Shown here piece by piece: positions 52,882-61,517 of a DNA stretch of 64,000 bases. The DNA comes from Gracilimonas sp046602855 (GTDB lineage: Bacteria > Bacteroidota > Rhodothermia > Balneolales > Balneolaceae). The notes below the pieces were generated by a model. That model searched no databases. It was not told the origin of the DNA and was given only the letters and a program-made list of their open reading frames with translations. Position 1 is the stretch's first letter. Every line of letters starts with the position of its first letter. The DNA lies in contig NZ_JBKINJ010000002.1 in assembly GCF_046602855.1 (NCBI RefSeq), positions 186,001-250,000 of the forward strand, given 5' to 3'. Both the position numbers and the translations under genes were made by a program.

Positions 52882-54380
52882 TCATCTATTTAGTTAAATC
52901 CACTTTACTGCTTGGGCTACTCTTTGGGCTTTATAAGCTGTTGCTCGAAAATGAGAAGATGCATCGCTTCAACCGGTTCTTTTTACTGTTTGCCCTAGTT
53001 TTCGGGTTAACAGCTCCACTCATTTCTTTTGAAATTCAGCCTGAGCAATCCATCGCAGGTATCCAGATGCAACAAGTGGAACGAGTGGTGAATGCACCGG
53101 CCGAGGCAGTAAACCGATCGGTTCAACCCTTGATCACCCCGGAACAAGGCCTTTCGCTCGGTTCTGAGATCACTCCAAATACCGTTAGTGAATCCAAGTG
53201 GTCGATTGGTACCCTGGATGTATTACTTGCCCTATATGGAGCCATCACTCTTTTTCTTTTGATCCGTTTTGTGGCCGGACTGATTCAAATTCGCAATAAG
53301 GTCAGAGCCGGAACTCGTAAAGAGTTAGAACATGCCACCCTGGTATTACTTGAAGAACCGATCACTCCTCAATCATTTCTGGATTACATATTCATCGAAA
53401 AGCAACCGTTTGAGTCAGGTAAAATTGAACCTGAGATCCTGGATCACGAATTCACGCACGTTCGCCAGTTCCATTCATTTGATGTGTTATTGATCGAATT
53501 CCTGAAAGTCATATTCTGGTTCAACCCACTGATGTATCTGTACAAACATGCGATCCAGCTGAACCATGAATTTCTGGCGGATGAAGCAGTGGTCCGCAGC
53601 GGGTCATCCATAAGCGATTATCAGGAATTGCTCATCCGGGTCAGTTCCGGGAATAATTCCTTAAAGACCACCTGCAGTATAAATTACTCCCTAACCAAAA
53701 AGCGTCTCAAAATGATGGGTAAAAAGATCTCCAAGATAAAAGTTGGAGCTGTTTGGCTTTTTTTCCTTCCACTGTCTGTTGCCTTGATCATAGTTTTCTC
53801 CTCAAAAACAGACAGTCATCCCCAAACAATTAGTATGCAGGAGATATGGGACTCCTTGCCTCCCACTACCTATTACGATGTTGAGTTGGAATCCGAGGGG
53901 CCTACCGGTTTATATCACCCATTAGATGAACGTACCGGTATCTTTATCGGCCCGGATGGGGAGCCATTTACCGGAGAACGAAATACGTATAGTGTCGATA
54001 CAGATTCAGTCACCTATACAGAAACCATCGTTGATGGAAAAGTAACACGGTCTGAGTTTCCCATGTATGACAGCACCGGAGCTTATCAATATAGATCGGT
54101 AAATACTTATTCCTTAGATGAAGACGGTAATAAAGTCACAACCAACTATACAGACAGACTCACCGACAGTCTTGTGCTAAGTGACATTTTATCGGAAAAT
54201 GACTCTCTTTCAACATATGTGATCTATCATCCTAATGGACAGATTGCTCAGGAGTTTCAGATACGTCCAGAGTTTGGTTTACATGGTATTGCGACTGTCT
54301 ATGACGAACGTGGAGTAATTATCGGGCAGAGACGCTATGATAAAGGCGAACTCATAGAGGAGATCAAAGAAATACAATGA
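52878..54380 (+). CDS. BlaR1-like M56 metallopeptidase with repeat-type C-terminus (first copy)
   Basis: Membrane protease expected to trigger loss of BlaI repression. Membrane helices near 1-20, 34-50 and 110-133 lead to the zinc motif HEFTH (about 191-195) and the downstream FLADE glutamate. After SLTKKRLKMMGKK comes the last helix (GAVWLFFLPLSVALIIVF, about 290-308). The extracytoplasmic end (310-500) holds DGEPFTGERN and a YwqK/MORN-like repeat (YHPNGQIAQEF, then RRYDKGELIEEIK) instead of a penicillin-binding domain. The last four bases overlap the next gene. The nucleotide sequence from 53705 to about 54000 is near-duplicated 719 bp downstream. Confidence 0.9.
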   Translation: MIIYLVKSTLLLGLLFGLYKLLLENEKMHRFNRFFLLFALVFGLTAPLISFEIQPEQSIAGIQMQQVERVVNAPAEAVNRSVQPLITPEQGLSLGSEITPNTVSESKWSIGTLDVLLALYGAITLFLLIRFVAGLIQIRNKVRAGTRKELEHATLVLLEEPITPQSFLDYIFIEKQPFESGKIEPEILDHEFTHVRQFHSFDVLLIEFLKVIFWFNPLMYLYKHAIQLNHEFLADEAVVRSGSSISDYQELLIRVSSGNNSLKTTCSINYSLTKKRLKMMGKKISKIKVGAVWLFFLPLSVALIIVFSSKTDSHPQTISMQEIWDSLPPTTYYDVELESEGPTGLYHPLDERTGIFIGPDGEPFTGERNTYSVDTDSVTYTETIVDGKVTRSEFPMYDSTGAYQYRSVNTYSLDEDGNKVTTNYTDRLTDSLVLSDILSENDSLSTYVIYHPNGQIAQEFQIRPEFGLHGIATVYDERGVIIGQRRYDKGELIEEIKEIQ

Positions 54381-55108
54381 AACAATTCACCAGTCATATT
54401 GATTTTTCCTTGACCAAAAAACGCCTCAAAATGATGGGTAAAAAGATCTCCAAGATAAAAGTTGGGGCTGTTTGGCTTTTTATGCTTCCATTGTCAGTAG
54501 CCTTAGTTATTATATTTTCAGCACAAACAGATGATTACCCTCAAACCATCAGTATGCAGGAAATATGGGATTCCATGCCTCCCACTACCTATCACGATGT
54601 TGAATTGGAATCCGATGGGCCCACCGGTTTATATCACCCATTGGATGAGCGCACCGGTGTACTGATCGGTCCAGACGGAAAGCCCTATACCGGAGAACGA
54701 AATACGTTTAGTGTCGATACAGATTCAGTAATCCTAAAGGAAACCGTTCTTGATGGAAAAGTTGTACAAACTGTACATAATCTACATGACACTACCGGTA
54801 CTCCATATAAATGGGTTACGATCCCTTCTATAGATGAAGACGGGAATACAGTCTCTTCATATTATAGCGACCGGCTTACTGATAGCCTGGTTCTTGTTAT
54901 GAAAAAAATTGATACAGACTCATTAATAACCACTAAAGCATGGCACCCTAATGGGCAGCTGGCCTGGGAATTTCAGATGAAGATTCCGGGCGGAGGAATG
55001 CATGGCTTGGCAACCGTGTATGATGAAAAAGGTGTTATTGTTGAACAGGAACGCTATGACGATGGGGAACTCGTAGAAACCATTATCAAAAAAAAACCTG
55101 CACAGTAA
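54377..55108 (+). CDS. Free-standing sensor domain related to M56 C-terminus (first copy)
   Basis: Starts MKQFTSHIDFSLTKKRLKMM and then repeats the final helix and extracytoplasmic domain of the preceding M56 protein (IWDSMPPTTYHDVELESDGP, GLYHPLDERTGVLIGPDG) without the protease part. It arose by partial duplication, as the nucleotide identity is very high. One membrane helix (about 31-48), then a 190-residue outer domain with repeat units (WHPNGQLAWEF, RYDDGELVETI). Possible roles are accessory sensor, protease substrate or decoy; none is established. Confidence 0.85.
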   Translation: MKQFTSHIDFSLTKKRLKMMGKKISKIKVGAVWLFMLPLSVALVIIFSAQTDDYPQTISMQEIWDSMPPTTYHDVELESDGPTGLYHPLDERTGVLIGPDGKPYTGERNTFSVDTDSVILKETVLDGKVVQTVHNLHDTTGTPYKWVTIPSIDEDGNTVSSYYSDRLTDSLVLVMKKIDTDSLITTKAWHPNGQLAWEFQMKIPGGGMHGLATVYDEKGVIVEQERYDDGELVETIIKKKPAQ

Positions 55109-55142
55109 GTTCAGATTTATAGTTCATAAATAAGAAACCGTT

Positions 55143-56579
55143 ATGATCGCTTATATCTTAAATTCAATCCTTTGTTTACTCGCATTATTTCTGTTCTACC
55201 GGGTACTGCTGGCCAATGAAAAATGTTACCGGTTCAACCGTTTTTATTTGCTGGCTGCATTGGTGCTTGGACTTTCATTGCCTTCCCTCGATTTCTTCAT
55301 GGGATCTGACCAATTCATATTCAGGCCCGGTGAAGAGGTTGCCGGTTTAGAGGCTGAAAAATTAACGGCTATCAAAAAGGCACCCTCTGTTTTTGTTACA
55401 GGTCATCTTTTCCCTCAAAATGAGGTAATGACCGGTACCACAGCTCCCGTAGAGGAGTCCTCAGAAGCACCGGTTCAGTTTTTGATATTCTTAGGCTACA
55501 GCTGTGTTACCTTTTTACTACTGCTTAGATTTATCTACAGCATTTATTCCATATACAAAAGGGCAAAAGGAATGGAGTCTGTTGAGATCGGTACTACCCG
55601 TATCAGGCTGGCAGAAAGCTATGTTGCACCCCATTCTTTTATGGACACCATCTTTGTAAACAAAAAAGATTATAAAGAAGGACTGATCAGTGATGAGATC
55701 CTGAAACATGAAATGGCTCACATTGAGGACAAACATACCCTGGATATACTTTTTGTAGAGTTAGTTAAAGTTGTTTTCTGGTTTAATCCGGCCGTCTATC
55801 TGTTTAGCCGGGCGATAAAGATCAATCATGAATTTCTGGCTGATAACCGTGTACTAAGTGAAACCAAAGATGTTACAGCTTATCAGGATCAGCTCATTAA
55901 AGCTACCGAAGATCACAGCAAGGTAAACTTGGCGAGCAACTTGAATTTCTTTCTCACCAAAAAGAGGCTGCTCATGATGACCAAAAGCAGCTCTCTTATC
56001 TCTAGTTCAATCAAGATCGCGGCACTGACTCCGCTCATCCCCATATTGATTCTGCTTTTTAATAGCAGGGTGATCGACAGAGACCATATTCAGGGTATTT
56101 ACGAAACACAGCTCATTCCGGATACCGTGGCTGTAGACAAGAACTACTCATTTGTACAATTTGAAACGGTGGAGGGTGAACTCTTTACCGGTTCAAACAA
56201 ATTATTCGACCCTAAAACAGGGATCCTCAAAAAAGAAGCGATCTTTGAAAATGGAAGGTCAATCTCGATCAAAACCTATAATGGAATTGGACAGGTATCC
56301 TTCCGGTCTATATTTGAATATGAGGAGGGAATACCAGAACGACAACGGTATTATATGCTAGGTCAATTATTCTCTGAATATACCTATCCAACTCCGTCCA
56401 GAGACTATCAGGGCATGCAGCGATATTGGTATACTGAAGAAGGGGTGATGCAGTATGAGGCTCACTTTTTAATGGATCCGGATAACTTCCACGGACTGGT
56501 TACCGCTTTTGATACGCAGGGAGAGATCACAGAGCAGGAGCGCTACGAAAACGGACAGCTCATCGAAAAGATCAAGTAA
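55143..56579 (+). CDS. BlaR1-like M56 metallopeptidase with repeat-type C-terminus (second copy)
   Basis: Paralogue of the M56 protein at 52878 with the same plan. First helices (ILNSILCLLALFLFYRVLLA; LAALVLGLSLPSLDF), zinc motif HEMAH (about 190-194), NHEFLADN and LTKKRLLMMTKSSS. The last helix is near 291-308, and the outer domain ends in RYENGQLIEKIK. Much more diverged from copy one than the short proteins are from their parents, so the first duplication is older. Follows the short protein by 34 bp and has no repressor gene of its own. Confidence 0.9.
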   Translation: MIAYILNSILCLLALFLFYRVLLANEKCYRFNRFYLLAALVLGLSLPSLDFFMGSDQFIFRPGEEVAGLEAEKLTAIKKAPSVFVTGHLFPQNEVMTGTTAPVEESSEAPVQFLIFLGYSCVTFLLLLRFIYSIYSIYKRAKGMESVEIGTTRIRLAESYVAPHSFMDTIFVNKKDYKEGLISDEILKHEMAHIEDKHTLDILFVELVKVVFWFNPAVYLFSRAIKINHEFLADNRVLSETKDVTAYQDQLIKATEDHSKVNLASNLNFFLTKKRLLMMTKSSSLISSSIKIAALTPLIPILILLFNSRVIDRDHIQGIYETQLIPDTVAVDKNYSFVQFETVEGELFTGSNKLFDPKTGILKKEAIFENGRSISIKTYNGIGQVSFRSIFEYEEGIPERQRYYMLGQLFSEYTYPTPSRDYQGMQRYWYTEEGVMQYEAHFLMDPDNFHGLVTAFDTQGEITEQERYENGQLIEKIK

Positions 56580-56585
56580 CGCATT

Positions 56586-57266
56586 ATGAAACAATTTACC
56601 AGTCATATCGATTTTTCATTGACCAAAAAAAGATTCAAAATGATGCTTAAAGAGTTTTCAGCATTCAGGTCGGGTTCAAAAGCCCTACTTCTCTTACCTG
56701 TCCTTTTGATCTCTACGCTCATGTTCTGTACACAACAACCGGATTATCCTTTAGATATTACCGGAAACAATGACGAGCTTTATTCTACTGTTAAGCTATT
56801 CGTTAACCCGCCAAAATCTGATGAACTGAAGATCGAGAAACGAGGCATGGGCATCAGGTATGATTCTGAGGGAAATCCATTTACAGGAACACAGGAATTC
56901 AGGTATGTAAAGAACGACAGGTTATTTAGTGAAACTGTTTATGAAAAAGGGATCATGAAGAGCTCTGTTGGATATGATGAGAATGGCAAGGCATTGGATA
57001 GATTTGAATATGGATTCATTGGAGACCAATTCAAGATGGTCAAGCACATAAAACCGAATGGAAGGGTTGTCGAAGAATGGCAGGATATTACTTCAGGTAA
57101 TTTGGGATATCACAAAACGTGGCATGAAAATGGGCAGTTAAAGTATGAAGCCTATTTTGAGAGTAATATTCAATATGAGGGCCTGATGACTCTGTATGAT
57201 GAAAATGGCAAGATCATACAGCAGGAACGGTATGAAGATGGAGAGCTGATAGAGACGATCAAGTAA
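56586..57266 (+). CDS. Free-standing sensor domain related to M56 C-terminus (second copy)
   Basis: Starts MKQFTSHIDFSLTKKRFKMM, nearly the same 20 residues as the first free-standing protein. It has one helix (ALLLLPVLLISTLMF, with a following Cys that is not a clear lipobox) and an outer domain with a GNPFTGTQEF segment and repeat units (WHENGQLKYEAYF, RYEDGELIETIK). Six bases after the second M56 gene, so translation is probably coupled. The outer domain differs from the first one, so the two short proteins may recognise different signals. Confidence 0.85.
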   Translation: MKQFTSHIDFSLTKKRFKMMLKEFSAFRSGSKALLLLPVLLISTLMFCTQQPDYPLDITGNNDELYSTVKLFVNPPKSDELKIEKRGMGIRYDSEGNPFTGTQEFRYVKNDRLFSETVYEKGIMKSSVGYDENGKALDRFEYGFIGDQFKMVKHIKPNGRVVEEWQDITSGNLGYHKTWHENGQLKYEAYFESNIQYEGLMTLYDENGKIIQQERYEDGELIETIK

Positions 57267-57344
57267 TTGTGTGGACTGTTTTAAAATTCAGTGGTAAGAA
57301 CCCGTAACACACCAAACACTAATACTAACTACCAAGCTATATAC

Positions 57345-58470
57345 CTAGAATTCATTAAATTCTTTATTAAAATTGTTAACGCTATAACCTTTTATTTCAG
57401 TGGTTACGGTATTGTATGTAAAAATTTTATTAGCAACGATTTTAAAACCACTTATCTGGCCCAAATCTAATTTTGCAGAATATTGATATCTCCCTGTTTT
57501 TAAATTATATATATCAAATATATGGGGGCCAAACTTCTCATTCCCTTGTTGACTCCAAATAACAATATCGTTTCCAACAATAGAAAAATCTAAGTTTGTA
57601 TCGGTTCCCTCAAATCCTATGGGGAAAAAACCAGGAACTCCATGATAAATATCACGGTCAAAAATTAGTTTGGGATTTGTAGCATTATCAATTGTGTAAA
57701 TTGCCTTTTTTACATCTCCATTTTTCTTATAAAAAAATGATCTGAGAAAGATATCTTGGAATAAATATTGTTAAATCTTCTTGGATTTCAAAGTTTCCAA
57801 TAAAGGGTTTGCCAAACACTTTTATCTGCTCATCTAAACTATCATCAGGATTTTTCACTAATTTGGAATAAACGCCTTTTAAATTCCCCTTAATGTCATA
57901 ACGCTCAAAAATATAATCTATATCCACCCCGGTTACGCTGGCAATTATATTTGAATCAGAAGCAGAAACATGACCAGGAGAATTGTGTTTATATAACTTT
58001 TGCCACCTAAAACCACCCTCGTTATTAAGACTTACTAGTGATCTTTTCCCTATATCTATAACATAGATATTACCGTGTAAATCCATAGAAAAGTCAAATG
58101 GCTGGTCAAACTCCCCGGGACCGTTACCAAGACCGCCCCCGACATTTCTCCTGAAATTACCTTTAAAATCAAACTGCTTTATATAACCATCTGTGGCATC
58201 CAGAATATATACCGAACTATCATCGACGTTGATTTTTAATGGCTGAAATATTGAAGAATCAGACAGACCCTTAACTATAAAAATTTCTTTTAAATGAACG
58301 TCTTTCCATGTTCTTTCTGATGCCTCCTGTTTCTCTATCTCATAATTAAATGGAAAAACATAATCCTCATTATTCCATTTAACTACTATACCTTCCTCAC
58401 TTTGATTACAGGAAGTAATCCAGAAAATCGATAAAAAAATATAAATACAGGATTTAAAAACCCGTTTCAC
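57345..58470 (-). pseudogene. 6-bladed beta-propeller lipoprotein, frameshifted in a T run
   Basis: A lipobox ITSC (Cys about 21) and propeller repeats (VDDSSVYILDATDGYIKQFD, MDLHGNIYVIDIGKRSLVSL) continue until QIIFL and a stop at 57727. The following 130 codons in another frame are open and homologous in style (YKKNGDVKKAIYTIDNATN, VGNDIVIWSQQGNEKFG) and end at TAG 57345-57347. Removing one T from the run of seven (A run 57731-57737 on the plus strand) restores a 375-residue protein. This may be a real mutation, a phase-variable site or a sequencing error. Follows the small cysteine peptide gene after 3 bp. Confidence 0.8.
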
Positions 58471-58473
58471 CGA

Positions 58474-58701
58474 TCAAATTTTTTCTATTGGGCGCTCACC
58501 AATCACATCAATCATCACGCACCAATACCAAGTTACTGTTCCATCTTCATTCGGCCACCATGCCAAATTACAGATACTGTTTCCAAGTGTCCCACAACCC
58601 ACATTCAAGCAAGCTTGCACTCGATTACTACTTTGAGTTGTGGAAGGAGACATCAATACAAAAGTAAATGCCAGTAATATTGATATAAATATTTTTCTCA
58701 T
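58474..58701 (-). CDS. Small secreted cysteine-containing peptide
   Basis: 75 residues: signal peptide (IFISILLAFTFVLMSPSTTQS, to about 24) and a short mature part with four Cys (about 31, 36, 44 and 61) and several Trp (NLAWWPNEDG, VTWYWC). Two disulfides are possible. It is the first gene of a pair with the propeller lipoprotein, three bases apart. In Bacteroidota, small exported peptides of NVEALA type often precede 6-bladed propeller proteins; this one lacks that motif but has the same layout. Role unknown. Confidence 0.7.
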   Translation of the reverse strand: MRKIFISILLAFTFVLMSPSTTQSSNRVQACLNVGCGTLGNSICNLAWWPNEDGTVTWYWCVMIDVIGERPIEKI

Positions 58702-58941
58702 GACTTTCCCACCTTATTGTGTTGTCTATAACTAAACAAATAATGTTTTTTTATTCCTTTCTTCAACCAGTTCAACTACCTTTTTTTACTACCCGAAATT
58801 TCCATCCTATTTTCTGCCATATTGGTTGTTATAACCTAATACAGTCGTATCCCTGCAGTACATATGAACCTCACAAGGATATCACGCCCTTCATACCCAC
58901 TTCGTACGATATGACATATTTCCTGCAAAATAACGCAAAAT

Positions 58942-58971
58942 AAAAAAGCCTCTTCCGCTAAGAAGAGGCTT
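58942..58971 (-). terminator. Terminator of the GNAT gene
   Basis: AAGCCTCTTC and GAAGAGGCTT form a perfect 10-bp stem with a 6-nt loop. The minus strand ends in TTTTTT. It lies about 40 bp past the stop. Confidence 0.8.
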
Positions 58972-59010
58972 CACTTCAATATTCTACATTGAATATTCGC
59001 TATTCGATAT

Positions 59011-59637
59011 TCAATCCACGTCTTTCGTCATGAAATACCATTTGGGATCTCCGTAATCGAAGTCCTGTTTTTCGTATAAACGTCGGGCAGGATTATCTTC
59101 CCGGACTTCCAAAGTAATTTTAGAACAACCCATTTCCTTAGCTTCCTTCTCGATGTTTTCAAGCATCATGGTGCCAATACCCATTCCCCGGGCATCGGGA
59201 TGAACAGCTACATCATGGATCTTAAATACTTTACTGGCTGTGAAAGTGGAAAACCCTACAAAACAGGTTACGATACCCAAAGCCTTTTCGCCGGCATAGG
59301 CGATGTAGGTCATGGTAGTTGGCACTTTCTTCATCTCTGCGATCATATCAACGCGGATCTCTTCATCCAGTGGTTGATCCTGCCCCATGGGATCTCTCGC
59401 AAAGAGGTCTACTATCTTGACAATATCTGAGGCGTGTTTAGGATTATTTAAATCGGCTTTTAAAATTTTGACATCGGTTGCGACGTCTGCTTGTGCAATC
59501 ACTCTTTCTTGAATTAAATTAGTCTTGATGTAATTAGACCCGTAAGTTAAGAATATTAGGCGAGGGCTTAAAGTATATAACCCTTTTCTAACTTTTCTTA
59601 GCATTATGTTAACATGAGCTAAATTATTTTGTTCCAA
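59011..59637 (-). CDS. GNAT family N-acetyltransferase
   Basis: Acetyl-CoA-binding motif VAVHPDARGMGIGTMMLENIE (about 143-163) and the C-terminal LEVREDNPARRLYEKQDF are typical of GNAT enzymes. The domain itself begins at about residue 53 (VKILKADLNNPKHASDIV). The first 45 residues (with ATG at 59637) do not resemble the family, so a GTG at 59502 is a possible real start. Substrate unknown. Own terminator downstream. Confidence 0.8.
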   Translation of the reverse strand: MEQNNLAHVNIMLRKVRKGLYTLSPRLIFLTYGSNYIKTNLIQERVIAQADVATDVKILKADLNNPKHASDIVKIVDLFARDPMGQDQPLDEEIRVDMIAEMKKVPTTMTYIAYAGEKALGIVTCFVGFSTFTASKVFKIHDVAVHPDARGMGIGTMMLENIEKEAKEMGCSKITLEVREDNPARRLYEKQDFDYGDPKWYFMTKDVD

Positions 59638-59697
59638 GACTTAACAAATAAGCACAAAACGTGTCGATACTTATAGAACATTCAGTGACAAGTAAGG

Positions 59698-59736
59698 AAC
59701 AGCCAACATCGAAATAGCACTTCATTGTTGGCTGTT
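59698..59736. terminator. Inverted repeat after the dipeptidase gene
   Basis: Arms AACAGCCAACA and TGTTGGCTGTT (11 bp, perfect) with a 17-nt loop, 15 bp beyond the dipeptidase stop. A T-run follows only on the plus strand (59740-59744), so its action on the minus-strand transcript is uncertain. Confidence 0.4.
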
Positions 59737-59750
59737 GAATTTTTGACGTT

Positions 59751-61034
59751 CTACATTCCGTCCGCCACGGCCTGCACTTCGTCAAGCACGCGTAGTAAAT
59801 TGCCGCTCCAAAGCATTTCGATCTGTTCTTCTGTATATCCACGCTTAACAAGCTCGTGAGTAACATTGAAAGTCTCAGAGGCGTCCATCCAGTTGTAAAC
59901 TCCGCCACCACCGTCAAAATCTGAGCTGATCCCGACATGCTCGATACCGATAAGTTCCACCATATAATCGATGTGGTCTGCAAAATCAGCTACACTTACA
60001 GGTGGAGTATTAACATTCACTTCAGATTCTATTCTTGGTTCGGCATTATCCTGAGCGGTGCGATACATTTCCATGTATTCATCACGTTCTTCATTGCTCA
60101 TTTCACGGATATCACCCCAGCCAACTAATTCAAATCCAAGTTTATCGGCTTCTTCTTCCAGAATTGTGCGCGAAGCTTCCTGCCACGCCGCATGCTTATC
60201 ACCATCCACATAGCCGCGAAAAGCTACAGTCTGAACCACTCCGCCAACTTCCTTCAGCTTCAGTAATTCCTCATCACTCAAGTTTCGACTGTGGTCGTAT
60301 ACTGCGCGGGCAGATGAATGCGATGCAATGACAGGAGCCTTGGTCAACTCCATGGTTTCCATATTTGCCTTTTTAGATGGGTGGGAAAGATCGATCATGA
60401 TACCTACACGATTCATTTCCGCGATCGCTTCTTTTCCTAATTCACTAACGCCATTATGCATCCATTCACCATCACGCTCGCCGGTGTTGGAATCTACAAA
60501 CTGACTGTGTCCGTTATGAGACAGTGACATATACCGGGCTCCACGATCATAAAATTCTTCAATACGGGAAAGATCTTCGCCGACCGGATAAGCATTTTCA
60601 ACCCCGATCATGGCCACTTTCTTACCTTCAGCCACAATCCGACGCACGTCTTCTGAAGTGGTTGCCAGCTCAATTTGATCGGGGGCAATTTCTTCCGTCA
60701 AGCGATGAATGGCATCAAATTTACTGATCGCATTTTCATAAGCAGCAGCATAGCCTTCTTCAGTAAGCGTATCCTGACCGGTATAAACGATCAGCCAGGC
60801 TACATCCAGGCCTCCTTCTTCCATTTTCACCAGATCGACCTGGGTATCAAGTCGCTGTGTATAATTGGTTTCTTCTGTAAAGTTATCAACGTTGATATCC
60901 ACGTGAGTATCAAGCGTAATAACACGCTCATGGATATCCATGGCTTTTTCAAAAATCTCTTTTTCACTTTCAGTGGGTGAGCAACCTGCAGCAAACAAGC
61001 CTCCCACAAGCATAAAGGTCAATAGTTTTTTCAT
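59751..61034 (-). CDS. Membrane dipeptidase (M19, renal dipeptidase family)
   Basis: Zinc hydrolase cleaving dipeptides, including D-residue ones. The start at 61034 (MKKLLTFM) gives a lipoprotein signal with lipobox FAAGC (Cys about 18). The first zinc ligands are in LDTHVDINVD (HxD about 43-45), with the bridging Glu in IGVENAYPVG, His in DLSHPSKKANM and ASHSSARAVYDHSRN, and Asp in SSDFDGGG near 370. Length about 427 is normal. Another exported peptidase that suits the peptide-feeding theme. Confidence 0.93.
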   Translation of the reverse strand: MKKLLTFMLVGGLFAAGCSPTESEKEIFEKAMDIHERVITLDTHVDINVDNFTEETNYTQRLDTQVDLVKMEEGGLDVAWLIVYTGQDTLTEEGYAAAYENAISKFDAIHRLTEEIAPDQIELATTSEDVRRIVAEGKKVAMIGVENAYPVGEDLSRIEEFYDRGARYMSLSHNGHSQFVDSNTGERDGEWMHNGVSELGKEAIAEMNRVGIMIDLSHPSKKANMETMELTKAPVIASHSSARAVYDHSRNLSDEELLKLKEVGGVVQTVAFRGYVDGDKHAAWQEASRTILEEEADKLGFELVGWGDIREMSNEERDEYMEMYRTAQDNAEPRIESEVNVNTPPVSVADFADHIDYMVELIGIEHVGISSDFDGGGGVYNWMDASETFNVTHELVKRGYTEEQIEMLWSGNLLRVLDEVQAVADGM

Positions 61035-61090
61035 AAGGATCATTTTCGGGTTATGTAATTATAGGTCCGAATCTATGTTAAAAATTTGAA

Positions 61091-61164
61091 AGTTGCGGAG
61101 TAAACGGGAACGTAAACGCCTTAGAGGCCATTAATTTAATACATATTAACAAAACTAATATCTT
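61091..61164 (+). promoter_or_regulatory. Leader/promoter repeat 1
   Basis: Contains GGAAC (61107-61111), then TTAG after 9 bases and TAATACATAT followed by CTAATATCT before the ATG. The same elements in the same order occur in front of the next gene. The layout suggests a duplicated promoter, perhaps for an alternative sigma factor. Confidence 0.4.
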
Positions 61165-61431
61165 ATGACACTAATGAATGTTTTAGCATATATCACGATA
61201 GGTTTGGTAATTGGGTGGCTTAGTCGTGTCATTGCCAAAGATAGAGGGGTTACAATGATCCCAAGCTTGGTGTTTGGAGTGATAGGTGCCTTGGCTGCTA
61301 CAGCTATTGTTTACATGTTTGACCTTGCAGGTGCTGCAATCTATGCTGCTGTGGGAGCATTCGCACTTCTCTTTACCGTAAATACCTTCAGACAGGACGA
61401 TCCCATCTTTAAAGAAACAGAAACTTTATAA
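61165..61431 (+). CDS. GlsB/YeaQ/YmgE-type stress membrane protein
   Basis: Small inner-membrane protein of the transglycosylase-associated family. Three hydrophobic segments: NVLAYITIGLVIGWLSRVI (5-23), TMIPSLVFGVIGALAATAIV (30-49) and AAIYAAVGAFALLFTVN (about 57-73). The family glycine motif is in IGLVIGWL and GVIGAL. 88 residues is normal. Commonly induced by stress; the actual function is unclear. Confidence 0.88.
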   Translation: MTLMNVLAYITIGLVIGWLSRVIAKDRGVTMIPSLVFGVIGALAATAIVYMFDLAGAAIYAAVGAFALLFTVNTFRQDDPIFKETETL

Positions 61432-61442
61432 AGTCAAAATTC

Positions 61443-61510
61443 GAGAGTATAACAGGAACAAATATCGGTTAGCAGGATAAGTATAATACATATCCTGAAC
61501 CTAATATCTG
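61443..61510 (+). promoter_or_regulatory. Leader/promoter repeat 2
   Basis: Second copy of the arrangement at 61091: GGAAC (61455-61459), TTAG after 9 bases, TAATACATAT, then CTAATATCTG before the ATG at 61518. Confidence 0.4.
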
Positions 61511-61517
61511 TTTCTCC

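Noticed and set aside
58719..58943. 74-codon plus-strand frame upstream of the small peptide gene
   Set aside because: No domain, no ribosome site, and it occupies the likely promoter region of the peptide gene.
59624..59983. 119-codon minus-strand frame at the end of the dipeptidase gene
   Set aside because: Overlaps the C-terminal coding part of the dipeptidase in another frame; composition is accidental.
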